Assembly: GCA_045613125.1 (NCBI GenBank)
Contig: JAZLAM010000023.1
Span: 1-56,997 of the forward strand
Length of the DNA: 56,997 nt
From: JAFTYO01 sp045613125
GTDB lineage: Bacteria; Pseudomonadota; Alphaproteobacteria; RF32; CAG-239
Direction of reading: 5' to 3'
Shown here: positions 16,263 to 24,332 of the stretch, piece by piece
How positions within the stretch are numbered: position 1 is the stretch's first letter
Layout: each line of letters starts with the position of its first letter
Position numbers and translations under genes: made by a program
The notes under the pieces: model-generated
What the model was told of the DNA's origin: nothing
Seen by the model: only the letters and a program-made list of their open reading frames with translations
Databases searched by the model: none

Positions 16263-17414
16263 ATGAAAAAAAATAAAGACAAAAAGCCGATAGTTTTACA
16301 AGTTTTACCAGAACTTAATCAAGGTGGCGTAGAACTGGGAACCATCGAAATTGCAACAGAGCTTCAAAAACAAGGTATCAAAAATTTTGTTGCTTCTGCC
16401 GGTGGACGTATGGCATATAACTTAGAGCGTATCAAAGTTGAACACTTCAAATTACCTTTAAAAACAAAAAACCCTATTAAACTTTGGCTCAACTATCGTC
16501 GTTTGGTAAAAATCATAAAAGAAAATAACATCAACATTGTTCATGCTCGTTCTCGTGCTCCGGCATGGAGCGCTTATTGGGCGGCAAAAAAAACAGGTGC
16601 AAAATACTTAACTACTTTTCACGGGACATATGGTTTAGGGCCTAAAGGCATAAAAAAATTTTACAACAAGATTATGACTTATGGCGATTTGGTAATTGCT
16701 ATTTCCAATCACATAAAACAACACATTTTAAAACACTATAAATGCGATGAAAACAAAATAAGACTTATTCATCGTTGTGTTAACATGGAAAATTTTGATA
16801 TAAACAATGTCAGCGCCGAAAGAATGATTAAGCTTATGGAAGAAAATCATTTACCTGAAGATAAACCGATTATTTTACTTATCGGCAGATTAACCAGATG
16901 GAAAGGGCAAAAGCTTTTAATTGAAGCTTTAGATAAAATAAAAGAAAAAGATTTCTTCTGTGTTTTTGTTGGAGACGATCAGGGGCGTACATATTATACC
17001 GAAGAATTAAAAGAAACAATTGCCAACAAAGGAATGGAAGGAAGATTTTCATTTATAAAACATGTTTCAGATGTCCCTGCCATGATGATGATATCCGATA
17101 TTGTGGTGTCAGCATCTACTGATCCTGAAGCTTTCGGTAGAATTGCAGCTGAAGGGGAAGCCATGGGGCGAATTGTTGTTGCATCAAACATTGGCGGTTC
17201 ATTAGAAAACTTGGTTGACGGCAAAACAGGAAAGCATTTCATATCAGGAGATGCAAATTCTTTAGCCGAAGCATTAACATGGGCTTTAGAACTTTCATCA
17301 AAAGAACGTGAAAAAATCGGTAATGCAGCAATAGAATATGTAAAAAATAATTTTACAAAGCAAATTATGTGTGAAAAAACTATTGCAGTTTATAACGAAT
17401 TGATTAATATGTAG
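16263..17414 (+). CDS. Glycosyltransferase family 4 protein (GT-B fold)
   Basis: The protein has 383 aa. The N-terminal lobe begins VLPELNQGGVELGTIEIA, the glycine-rich acceptor-side loop. The C-terminal donor-binding lobe has LLIGRLTRWKGQKLLIEAL and EAFGRIAAEGEAMG, which supplies the E-x7-E motif of retaining GT4 enzymes. It likely adds a sugar to a cell-envelope glycan such as lipopolysaccharide. No other glycan genes are near. thrS follows 43 bp later, perhaps on the same transcript. Confidence 0.85.
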   Translation: MKKNKDKKPIVLQVLPELNQGGVELGTIEIATELQKQGIKNFVASAGGRMAYNLERIKVEHFKLPLKTKNPIKLWLNYRRLVKIIKENNINIVHARSRAPAWSAYWAAKKTGAKYLTTFHGTYGLGPKGIKKFYNKIMTYGDLVIAISNHIKQHILKHYKCDENKIRLIHRCVNMENFDINNVSAERMIKLMEENHLPEDKPIILLIGRLTRWKGQKLLIEALDKIKEKDFFCVFVGDDQGRTYYTEELKETIANKGMEGRFSFIKHVSDVPAMMMISDIVVSASTDPEAFGRIAAEGEAMGRIVVASNIGGSLENLVDGKTGKHFISGDANSLAEALTWALELSSKEREKIGNAAIEYVKNNFTKQIMCEKTIAVYNELINM

Positions 17415-17457
17415 AAGCTAAAAGAATTTTAACAGTATATAAAAAGGAAAGAAAATA

Positions 17458-19389
17458 ATGGTAAAAATTACGTTGCCTGACGGCAGTGTCTTGGAAATGG
17501 AAGATAATATCAGCGGTTACGATGTCGCTGCTAAAATAAGCCAAGGATTGGCAAAAGCGGCTATTGCCGTTAAAGTTAATGATGTCTTGCAAGATTTGAC
17601 GACACCTATAACAACCGATTCCACAGTTACCATTATTACAACAAAAGACAAAGAAGGTTTACACATTTTACGCCACTCTGCATCTCATGTTATGGCTGAA
17701 GCCGTAAAAGAACTTTGGCCTGATGTTCAAGTAACCATCGGCCCTGCTATTGATAACGGCTTTTATTATGACTTTGCTCGTAAAGAACCTTTCACAACTG
17801 ATGATTTTGAAAAAATTGAAGCTAAAATGCGTGAAATTGTAAAACGCGACGAAAAAGTAGAACGTTTTGTTTTAGACCGTAACGAAGCAATTAAGTTCTT
17901 CAAAGATATGGGAGAACATTATAAAGCTGAAATAATTAATGATTTGCCTGAAACAGAAGCTATATCTCTTTATAAACAAGGAAACTTTACTGATTTATGC
18001 CGTGGACCGCATGTGCCGTCAACCGGAAAAATTGGTGAAGCATTCAAATTAATGAAAGTTGCAGGAGCGTATTGGCGTGGAAATTCAGAAAACGAAATGT
18101 TGCAACGTATTTATGCAACTGCATGGGCCGATAAAAAAGACCTGAAAGCATATTTAGATATGTTGGAAGAAGCAGCCAAACGTGACCACCGCAAGTTAGG
18201 TAAAGAGATGGATTTATTCCATTTCGAACCGGAATACGCTCCGGGAGCCGTATTTTGGCACGATAAAGGATATAAGATATATCGCAAGCTGATTGATTAT
18301 ATGCGCAATCGCCAAGAAAATAACGGCTACACCGAAATTTCTACCCCTGCTGTTATGGACAGATGCTTATGGGAAACATCAGGACACTGGGATAAATATG
18401 GTGCGCATAACTACTCAGGCACAACCGAAGATAATAAGTGTTTTTGCATTAAACCTATGAACTGCCCCGGCGGATTGTTGGTGTTTAAACAAGGCATTAA
18501 ATCTTACAGAGATTTACCTATGCGTATAGCCGAGTTCGGCAAAGTAAATCGCTATGAAGCATCAGGCGCCTTAATGGGCTTAATGCGTGTGCGTGAGTTT
18601 ACTCAAGACGATGCTCATATCTTCTGTACACCGGAACAAATGGAAGAAGAATGCATCAGAACCTTAAAGTTAATTTTAGATATTTATAAAGACTTTGGTT
18701 TTGAAGAAGTAAAAATCTATCTTTCGACCAGACCTGATAGCATTTATCGTATCGGTTCTGATGAGATTTGGGACTTATGTGAAAAATCACTTGCAAATGC
18801 GTTGACTTCTCATGGTTATGAATATGAAATTAATCCCGGAGAAGGTGCTTTTTATGGTCCTAAGTTAGAATTTATCTTAAAAGACGCAATCGGTCGTGAA
18901 TGGCAATGTGGAACCATTCAGGTTGATATGAACTTACCTGAACGTTTTGATATTTCCTATATCGGTGAAGACGGAGAAAAACATCGTCCTGTGATGTTGC
19001 ACAGAGCATTGTTTGGTTCCATTGAACGCTTTTTAGGTATTTTGATTGAAAACCATGCCGGAAAATTACCTTTATGGCTTTCTCCGGAACAAGTAGTTGT
19101 TGCTCCGATTGTCAGCGAATTTGATACTTACGCCAAAGAAATTGTAACGGCTCTAAAAAAAGCAGGATTGAACGCTAAAACAGATTTACGTAATGAAAAA
19201 ATAAATTACAAAGTTAGAGAACATTCTGTGGCAAAAATACCGGTGATTGCAGTTGTCGGTGCTAAAGAACAAGAAAACAGAACTGTTACAGTTCGTCGTT
19301 TAGGCTCTGATAAACAAGAAGTTATGACTTTAGATGACTTTATTAGTTCTTTAGCACAAGAAGCAACAATGCCTCATATAAACGAATAG
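17458..19389 (+). CDS. thrS: Threonine--tRNA ligase
   Basis: The protein has 643 aa, the normal full length. Domains are in order: TGS (residues 1-60), the editing domain with HSASHVMAEAV (about 72-82), the class II catalytic core with MNCPGG, VREFTQDDAHIFC and LHRALFGSIERFLG, and the anticodon-binding domain from about residue 540 (VVAPIVSEFDTYAKEIV). It charges tRNA-Thr and clears mischarged Ser. The ATG follows AAAAAGGAA. No leader hairpin of the translational-operator type was seen in the short upstream gap. Confidence 0.97.
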   Translation: MVKITLPDGSVLEMEDNISGYDVAAKISQGLAKAAIAVKVNDVLQDLTTPITTDSTVTIITTKDKEGLHILRHSASHVMAEAVKELWPDVQVTIGPAIDNGFYYDFARKEPFTTDDFEKIEAKMREIVKRDEKVERFVLDRNEAIKFFKDMGEHYKAEIINDLPETEAISLYKQGNFTDLCRGPHVPSTGKIGEAFKLMKVAGAYWRGNSENEMLQRIYATAWADKKDLKAYLDMLEEAAKRDHRKLGKEMDLFHFEPEYAPGAVFWHDKGYKIYRKLIDYMRNRQENNGYTEISTPAVMDRCLWETSGHWDKYGAHNYSGTTEDNKCFCIKPMNCPGGLLVFKQGIKSYRDLPMRIAEFGKVNRYEASGALMGLMRVREFTQDDAHIFCTPEQMEEECIRTLKLILDIYKDFGFEEVKIYLSTRPDSIYRIGSDEIWDLCEKSLANALTSHGYEYEINPGEGAFYGPKLEFILKDAIGREWQCGTIQVDMNLPERFDISYIGEDGEKHRPVMLHRALFGSIERFLGILIENHAGKLPLWLSPEQVVVAPIVSEFDTYAKEIVTALKKAGLNAKTDLRNEKINYKVREHSVAKIPVIAVVGAKEQENRTVTVRRLGSDKQEVMTLDDFISSLAQEATMPHINE

Positions 19390-19395
19390 TTTATT

Positions 19396-19458
19396 CATAG
19401 TGCGGGGATATCTTTTTCTGTTTCAGAGAAAAACTTTTTGTCCCCCCCCCGACTATGT
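19396..19458. repeat. Imperfect hairpin ending in a run of nine Cs
   Basis: CATAGTGCGGGGA at 19397 pairs with TCCCC...CGACTATG near 19441-19457. The nine-C homopolymer at 19442-19450 is striking in such AT-rich DNA. It lies between thrS and its terminator. Confidence 0.5.
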
Positions 19459-19490
19459 GAACTGTTTCCTCAAAAGTGGAGAGTAAAAAA

Positions 19491-19532
19491 GTTTCCCCTT
19501 TGAAAGAAAACTTGCAAAGGGGAATTTTTTTT
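19491..19532. terminator. Terminator between thrS and the convergent secreted-protein gene
   Basis: TTCCCCTTTG/CAAAGGGGAA followed by eight Ts on the plus strand; on the minus strand it lies downstream of the DUF4402-like gene as well. Confidence 0.8.
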
Positions 19533-19545
19533 ATATGTAGACTAA

Positions 19546-20151
19546 TTATTTAACTGTGTTGGAAAGCCACCCGTCATCCAAAACTAATGTTATGGTTGTT
19601 TGTCCAAAGCAACCATGATTTGTGCCTGTTCCTAAAGTGGCAGTCGTTAAAGTTCCACCAATATGCAGCAAAAGTTCATTGTTGTCTGTTGTTTCAATGC
19701 GTTTGGTAAAACCTGTAACAGTTCCACAAGTTTTATTTTGGTATAAGCTTTTTAATTCAACAGAGGGATCAGCAAAGTTTACAGAAATTGCTGCATTTAA
19801 ATCATCTTCATCCTCTACTGTAAAACCTGTAAAACCTCCTTTAATTCTGAACACAGCCTCATTAAAAGAGCCGGTATGACCTTCTACCATCTGATTTGCT
19901 AATGATGCTGTTGACATCATGGTGGCAGTAGAACCTTCGCCTAACTTTCCGTCGGTTGTAACAATCACTTTTCTTCCGGCTTCAGATTCTAAAATTATAC
20001 CAAAACCGAGATATTGTTCTTTGATAATTTCAAATGGTGGTAAAAACATTGCTCTTATATCAAGCGTAGCACTGTTTGAATCGGCATTGGCTTTTAGGGC
20101 TACAGCAGATAAAAGCATTGCCGTTGTTGTTAATAAAATATGTTTTTTCAT
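19546..20151 (-). CDS. DUF4402-like secreted protein, copy 1
   Basis: The protein has 201 aa with a cleavable signal peptide (MKKHILLTTTAMLLSAVALKA/NADS). The mature part follows the DUF4402 pattern: an early strand before YLGFG, then VIVTTDGKLGEGSTAT, and a late LHIGGTLTT before the last strands. Two Cys (CGTV and GCFG) are kept in all three paralogues here and may form a disulfide. The signal peptide is almost identical to copy 3 at 56249, while the mature regions differ strongly. The function is unknown; related proteins are secreted or surface associated. GGAGAC precedes the ATG, and the conserved 107-bp upstream arm starts 15 bp further up. Confidence 0.75.
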   Translation of the reverse strand: MKKHILLTTTAMLLSAVALKANADSNSATLDIRAMFLPPFEIIKEQYLGFGIILESEAGRKVIVTTDGKLGEGSTATMMSTASLANQMVEGHTGSFNEAVFRIKGGFTGFTVEDEDDLNAAISVNFADPSVELKSLYQNKTCGTVTGFTKRIETTDNNELLLHIGGTLTTATLGTGTNHGCFGQTTITLVLDDGWLSNTVK

Positions 20152-20165
20152 AATTTAGTCTCCTA

Positions 20166-20272
20166 ATATGTAACGTTACATGTGCTGAAAAACTGAACAT
20201 TTTTACCAAGCGCTTTGGCTTGAGTTTCAAGCTTTTCAAAGCACATAAGCAGTATAATTTAAACGTACGTTT
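20166..20272 (-). promoter_or_regulatory. DUF4402-gene upstream arm, copy at locus 1
   Basis: 107 bp, about 92% identical (9 differences by eye) and without gaps to the two arms at 55904-56010 and 56128-56234. It keeps the palindromes ATGTAACGTTACAT (20168-20181), AAGCGCTT (20208-20215) and AAACGTACGTTT (20261-20272). A -10-like TATACT on the minus strand lies just gene-ward of the last palindrome, so the arm may hold a promoter plus a ~100-nt leader. Confidence 0.75.
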
Positions 20273-20404
20273 TTTTGGCGCAGTGCAAAAATGAGAAAAT
20301 TGTAAAATTTAAAATTTGCATTTTATTGTTTTTCAAATATTTAGAAGAAAGCAAAAAACATAAAAAACATCAAAAAAACTGCTTGATTTAAACGTACGTT
20401 TAAA
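20273..20404. repeat. Spacer and distal palindrome of the DUF4402 cassette, locus 1
   Basis: The 117-bp spacer (20273-20389) aligns without gaps to 56011-56127. It ends at a second AAACGTACGTTT (20390-20401); three bases later the similarity to the right-end locus stops abruptly. Around it lies a 40-bp dyad, AAACTGCT at 20376 and AGCAGTTT at 20408, exactly centred on the palindrome. Confidence 0.7.
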
Positions 20405-20759
20405 ACGAGCAGTTTAAAATGCTTAAAACCATTGTAAATAAACGCTCTTTAGCGATTCTTATTTGCTAAAAAAATATAACTAAATATAATAAAGTCATCG
20501 CTCGTTTTCGAAAGAAAACGTCAAGCGATCTTCCGATTAAATTACACTAACCAACGACATTTCCTATGATAGATATTTTTAAACTAATTTGAAACCTCTT
20601 GAATTTATTCGTTTCACTCACAAATAGGGGGTATAGTGTATCACACATCCAAATCGTTTAAAAAATATACCTTGCACATACAGTTTTTTGTCAAAAAATA
20701 TCTTGATTTATAAATTAAAACATGTTATAAGAATTCCAACACTTAATTATCAGCAAATT
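20405..20759. other. Intergenic stretch with one strong hairpin
   Basis: I see no gene. A hairpin ATCGCT-CGTTTTC-GAAA-GAAAACG-TCA-AGCGAT lies at 20497-20529, without a T tail. TTGTCA (20687) and TATAAA near 20708 could be a promoter for the gene at 20760. Confidence 0.4.
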
Positions 20760-21320
20760 ATGAAACCAGAATTAGTACAGGCATACATTGCGAAGAAAGT
20801 AGCAGCATGCCATCCAGGACTTGCTTTTGCAAGAGAGACTATGGATCGAAAAGAATATCATCGTATGGTATTAGAAAAAGAGATTGGTTATTTTGATCCC
20901 AATGTTCTTGATAAGTTAAAAAAAGTTATCATGCATCGTTTTGGTATAACGGAACACAGTATGATGTTTCAAAATCCGACACTGCGCCAGTGGATAACCG
21001 ACATCACGGGAACTTGGAAAAAAGAGGACATTTTGGTTTATATTGCCAAATTCAGTTATCTTGATATTGACCAACTTAAAATCACTCCGATCGGTAATTG
21101 TAATATCTTCTGTAATCCATTTATCAGCTTTATAGATATAATGATAAGTTTGGAAAATATTACGGATAAAATGTTGGGACATTGGCAGCTTAATCCACCT
21201 AAAAAGCATCCATATTCCCACTTAGATATCGACATTACTTATGGTGAAATTGCGGAATATTTCAGTTACGAAGGCAACGCCCCTCGTATTAATGAGAAGA
21301 TGAAAGCAATTTCCCGCTAA
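20760..21320 (+). CDS. Hypothetical protein, tandem paralogue A (186 aa)
   Basis: I do not recognise a family. It is soluble, with conserved blocks shared with the next gene: LVQAYIAKKV, FARETM, PTLRQWITDIT, TW.KEDIL.Y and TYGEIAEYFSYEGNA.RIN. The last block looks like a small helical domain. The start is set at 20760, where the homology to the paralogue begins; no Shine-Dalgarno sequence is visible there, and the TTG at 20688 lies in a promoter-like region. A clear terminator follows. Confidence 0.65.
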   Translation: MKPELVQAYIAKKVAACHPGLAFARETMDRKEYHRMVLEKEIGYFDPNVLDKLKKVIMHRFGITEHSMMFQNPTLRQWITDITGTWKKEDILVYIAKFSYLDIDQLKITPIGNCNIFCNPFISFIDIMISLENITDKMLGHWQLNPPKKHPYSHLDIDITYGEIAEYFSYEGNAPRINEKMKAISR

Positions 21321-21332
21321 CACATTCTTTTT

Positions 21333-21355
21333 AAGGGGCTAAAAGCCCCTTTTTT
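21333..21355 (+). terminator. Rho-independent terminator of paralogue A
   Basis: AAGGGGCT/AGCCCCTT followed by TTTT. Confidence 0.85.
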
Positions 21356-21459
21356 GTTTTCAATTTCACATTACTATAAATTATATATGGTAAAAAAAAC
21401 TTGTATTCACTAAAAAAATATGTTAAAAAACTCGAACACAACCAATTATGTTATCAATT

Positions 21460-21999
21460 ATGAATGTAAAATTAGTACAGGCGTACGTTGCGAAGAAAGT
21501 AACAACACGCCACCCTGATCTTGCTTGGGCAAGAGAGACAATGAGCCGAGAAGATTATCATTGCATGGTATTGGGAAAAAAAGTTTATGGTTTTAACCCT
21601 AAAGTTCTTATGGATGCTCAAGCCACCATTGTGCGTCGTTTCGGCTTAAAAGAACATAAGGCGATGTTTCAATATCCTACACTTCGTCAATGGATAAGCG
21701 ACATCACATGTACTTGGAGCAAAGAAGACATTTTGGCATACTTTGTCGAATGTTGCGGTTTATCTGTCCAAACTCTTCAAAAGGCTACCATTGGCGGTAA
21801 CACTATTTGTAGAGATTATTTAATCGGTTTGGTTGAAGAGCTGGAAGACATAACAGGAAAACAATTAGGAGACAGCAATATTGACGACCCTCTTGCTTAT
21901 TTGGGCGACAATATTACGTACGACGAAATTGCTGAATTCTTCAGCTTCAACGGAAATGCAACTCGCATTAATGACAAGATAACAAGCATTGCTCATTAA
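21460..21999 (+). CDS. Hypothetical protein, tandem paralogue B (179 aa)
   Basis: It aligns with the previous gene over its full length (LVQAYVAKKV, WARETMSREDYH, PTLRQWISDIT, TWSKEDILAYF, TYDEIAEFFSFNGNATRIN). The middle part, about residues 95-150, is more divergent. The start is 21460 by alignment; the ATG at 21448 is also in frame. Again no Shine-Dalgarno is seen, but the ~25 bases before each ATG are alike. No function can be assigned. Confidence 0.65.
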   Translation: MNVKLVQAYVAKKVTTRHPDLAWARETMSREDYHCMVLGKKVYGFNPKVLMDAQATIVRRFGLKEHKAMFQYPTLRQWISDITCTWSKEDILAYFVECCGLSVQTLQKATIGGNTICRDYLIGLVEELEDITGKQLGDSNIDDPLAYLGDNITYDEIAEFFSFNGNATRINDKITSIAH

Positions 22000-22011
22000 A
22001 CACTCAAACAA

Positions 22012-22036
22012 AAGGGGCTACAAGCCCCTTCTTTTT
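22012..22036. terminator. Bidirectional terminator, paralogue B / htpG
   Basis: AAGGGGCT/AGCCCCTT with a T-rich tail on both strands, between convergent genes. Confidence 0.8.
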
Positions 22037-22059
22037 ATATATAACAAAATAAATCAGCA

Positions 22060-23898
22060 TTACATACCTTTTAGTATATATTCACTAAATTTCAGAGAAA
22101 AAAATGCCGGATCAGAAACGGGTTCACCTTCAGCAATCTTTGCTTGATCTAAAACGAGTCTTGCTATATCGGCAATTTGAGGTTTATTTGCCTCATCTAC
22201 GGTTAATTCTGACAGTTTAATAATCAACGGATGATACGGATTTATTTCTAAAATACGAGTACTTGCAAAACTTGTTTGTTGCTGATGATTGCGCATTAGA
22301 CGCTCTAAATGTATACTCATTTGCCCATCTTCAACATTTAAGGCAGCAGGAGATGTTGTAAGTTTTTCAGTAACTGCCACCTTCCCTACTTCTTTTTCAA
22401 ACATCTTACTCATCATATCAGTAAGTTTTTGCAAATCGCCTTCTAAAGCTTTCGGATGATTTCTTTTAACGCCTAAATCAATCTCTGCTTTTGAAATATG
22501 CTTAATCGCAAATGTCTTATAACTTGTCAAAGTCTGCGTCCAAAATTCATCAATTGGATCTGTTAAAAGCAACACTTCAATCCCGTTTTCTTTGAAAGCT
22601 TCCAACTGCGGATTATTACGAAGTGTAGGAACATCATCTCCCGTTACATAATAAATTGCTTTTTGTTCCGGTTTTGCTCTTGAAATATATTCATCTAAAG
22701 ATGTTAATTTATCCTCAGAAAAAGTGGTAGCAAACAATGATAACGATGCAACTTCTTCACGATTTGAAAAATCTTCATAGATTCCTTCTTTAAACGCAAT
22801 ACCAAAAGCCTTCCAAAATTTTATATAGTCATCATAATCTTTAGTACGCTTTTTTAGTTCTTTTAAAATTCTGGAAACGATACCTTGTTTAATTTTTGCC
22901 AACAATGCACTTTGTTGCAACATTTCTCTTGAAATATTAAGTGGTAAATCAGAACTGTCAATAACACCTTTTACAAAGCGTAAATAAGCGGGCATCAAAC
23001 CTTCTACTTTATCCGATATAAACACCTTATTTACGTACAATTTCAAGCTTTGTTGTCTATCTGGCTGAAATAAGTCATAAGGAGCTGTTGACGGCACATA
23101 TAACAAGGCATTATACTCTATACTGCCTTCAGCCTTAAAGTGAAGTGTAAGCCACGGATCATCAAAATTTTTTGAAATGTGATGATAAAACTCTTTATAT
23201 TGTTCATCAGTAACTTCAGCCTTATTTCTGGTCCATAACGCAGAAGCATTATTAACGGTTTCTTCTCCGGCTTCGCCCAAATTAAGTACAATCGGATACT
23301 CCACATGATCAGAATATGTCCTTATTATATGTCTTAAATAAATTGTATCGGTAAAATCTTTAGCATCTTCTTTAAGGTATAATTTTATATCTGTTCCGTT
23401 TACCTCTCTTTTAGCTTCAGAAATTTCATACCCGCCTAAACCATCAGAAACCCATTTCCAAGCTTTATCATCTCCTGCTTTTTTAGTGACAATTTCCACT
23501 TTTGAAGCCACCATAAATGCTGAATAAAACCCAACACCAAATTGCCCTATCAAATCTACAACCGAACCATTATCTTTAACATTATTTACAAAATCAGCAG
23601 TACCGGATTTTGCAATTGTTCCTATATGATTTATCAAATCATCTTTATTCATACCGATACCATTATCAGAGACTGTCAATGTTTGTTCTTTATCATTAGG
23701 TGTAATTGTAATTTGCATTTTTCCCAAAGGTTTTGCTACATCAGGATTAGTCAAAGACCAATATCTTAATTTATCACAAGCATCACTAGCATTCGAAATA
23801 AGCTCTCTTAAAAATATATATTTTTCCGAATAAAGTGAATTAATCACAATATCCAAAAGTTTAGTAACTTCAGTTTGAAACTCTCTTTTTTCACTCAT
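22060..23898 (-). CDS. htpG: Chaperone HtpG (Hsp90)
   Basis: The protein has 612 aa. The GHKL ATPase domain is N-terminal: REFQTEVTKLLDIVINSLYS, LRELISNASDACDKLRY, SDNGIGMN and GQFGVGFYSAFMVA. The middle domain contains NISREMLQQ, and the C-terminal dimer domain ends without the eukaryotic MEEVD tail. It refolds client proteins under stress in the cytoplasm. The start at 23898 follows GGAGTGTG; an ATG 12 bases further up lies before that ribosome site. Confidence 0.97.
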   Translation of the reverse strand: MSEKREFQTEVTKLLDIVINSLYSEKYIFLRELISNASDACDKLRYWSLTNPDVAKPLGKMQITITPNDKEQTLTVSDNGIGMNKDDLINHIGTIAKSGTADFVNNVKDNGSVVDLIGQFGVGFYSAFMVASKVEIVTKKAGDDKAWKWVSDGLGGYEISEAKREVNGTDIKLYLKEDAKDFTDTIYLRHIIRTYSDHVEYPIVLNLGEAGEETVNNASALWTRNKAEVTDEQYKEFYHHISKNFDDPWLTLHFKAEGSIEYNALLYVPSTAPYDLFQPDRQQSLKLYVNKVFISDKVEGLMPAYLRFVKGVIDSSDLPLNISREMLQQSALLAKIKQGIVSRILKELKKRTKDYDDYIKFWKAFGIAFKEGIYEDFSNREEVASLSLFATTFSEDKLTSLDEYISRAKPEQKAIYYVTGDDVPTLRNNPQLEAFKENGIEVLLLTDPIDEFWTQTLTSYKTFAIKHISKAEIDLGVKRNHPKALEGDLQKLTDMMSKMFEKEVGKVAVTEKLTTSPAALNVEDGQMSIHLERLMRNHQQQTSFASTRILEINPYHPLIIKLSELTVDEANKPQIADIARLVLDQAKIAEGEPVSDPAFFSLKFSEYILKGM

Positions 23899-24046
23899 AT
23901 CACACTCCAATTTTTATTAACATATTTGTTATATGGGTATAAAAAATACATTTCGCAAGAGTTATATGTAAATTTTACTTGCTTTTATTTTTAAATACTC
24001 TAAAGATAATTCTTGAATTGATATTAATAATTTTAGGAGATAATTT

Positions 24047-24286
24047 ATGCCTTCAGTAGTAAATGATAGTTGCATTAAATGTAAAATTTGCGCAAGCGTT
24101 TGCCCAGTTGACGCTTTTCGTGAATGTGAAACTCAATTAGTTGTAGATCCTGATGTATGTATTGACTGCGGAGTATGTATTGCAGAATGCCCTCAAGGAG
24201 CCATTGCAAACGATTCTGAAGCTGATGAAAAATTTATAAAATTCAATGCAGAACAAGCTAAAACATGTCCAGGAGCAAATGAATAA
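24047..24286 (+). CDS. Ferredoxin, 2[4Fe-4S] type
   Basis: The protein has 79 aa with two complete cluster motifs: CIKCKICASVCP (residues 9-20) and CIDCGVCIAECP (about 39-50). It is a small cytoplasmic electron carrier. Alphaproteobacterial relatives are often called FdxA. The partner reductase or oxidoreductase is not in the window. It is monocistronic with an AGGAG ribosome site and its own terminator. Confidence 0.9.
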   Translation: MPSVVNDSCIKCKICASVCPVDAFRECETQLVVDPDVCIDCGVCIAECPQGAIANDSEADEKFIKFNAEQAKTCPGANE

Positions 24287-24300
24287 TTTTTCAACAAATT

Positions 24301-24331
24301 AAAAAAACGGAACTTTTAGTTCCGTTTTTTT
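24301..24331. terminator. Bidirectional terminator, ferredoxin / TPR gene
   Basis: AAAAAAACGGAACT/AGTTCCGTTTTTTT between convergent genes. Confidence 0.85.
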
Positions 24332-24332
24332 G

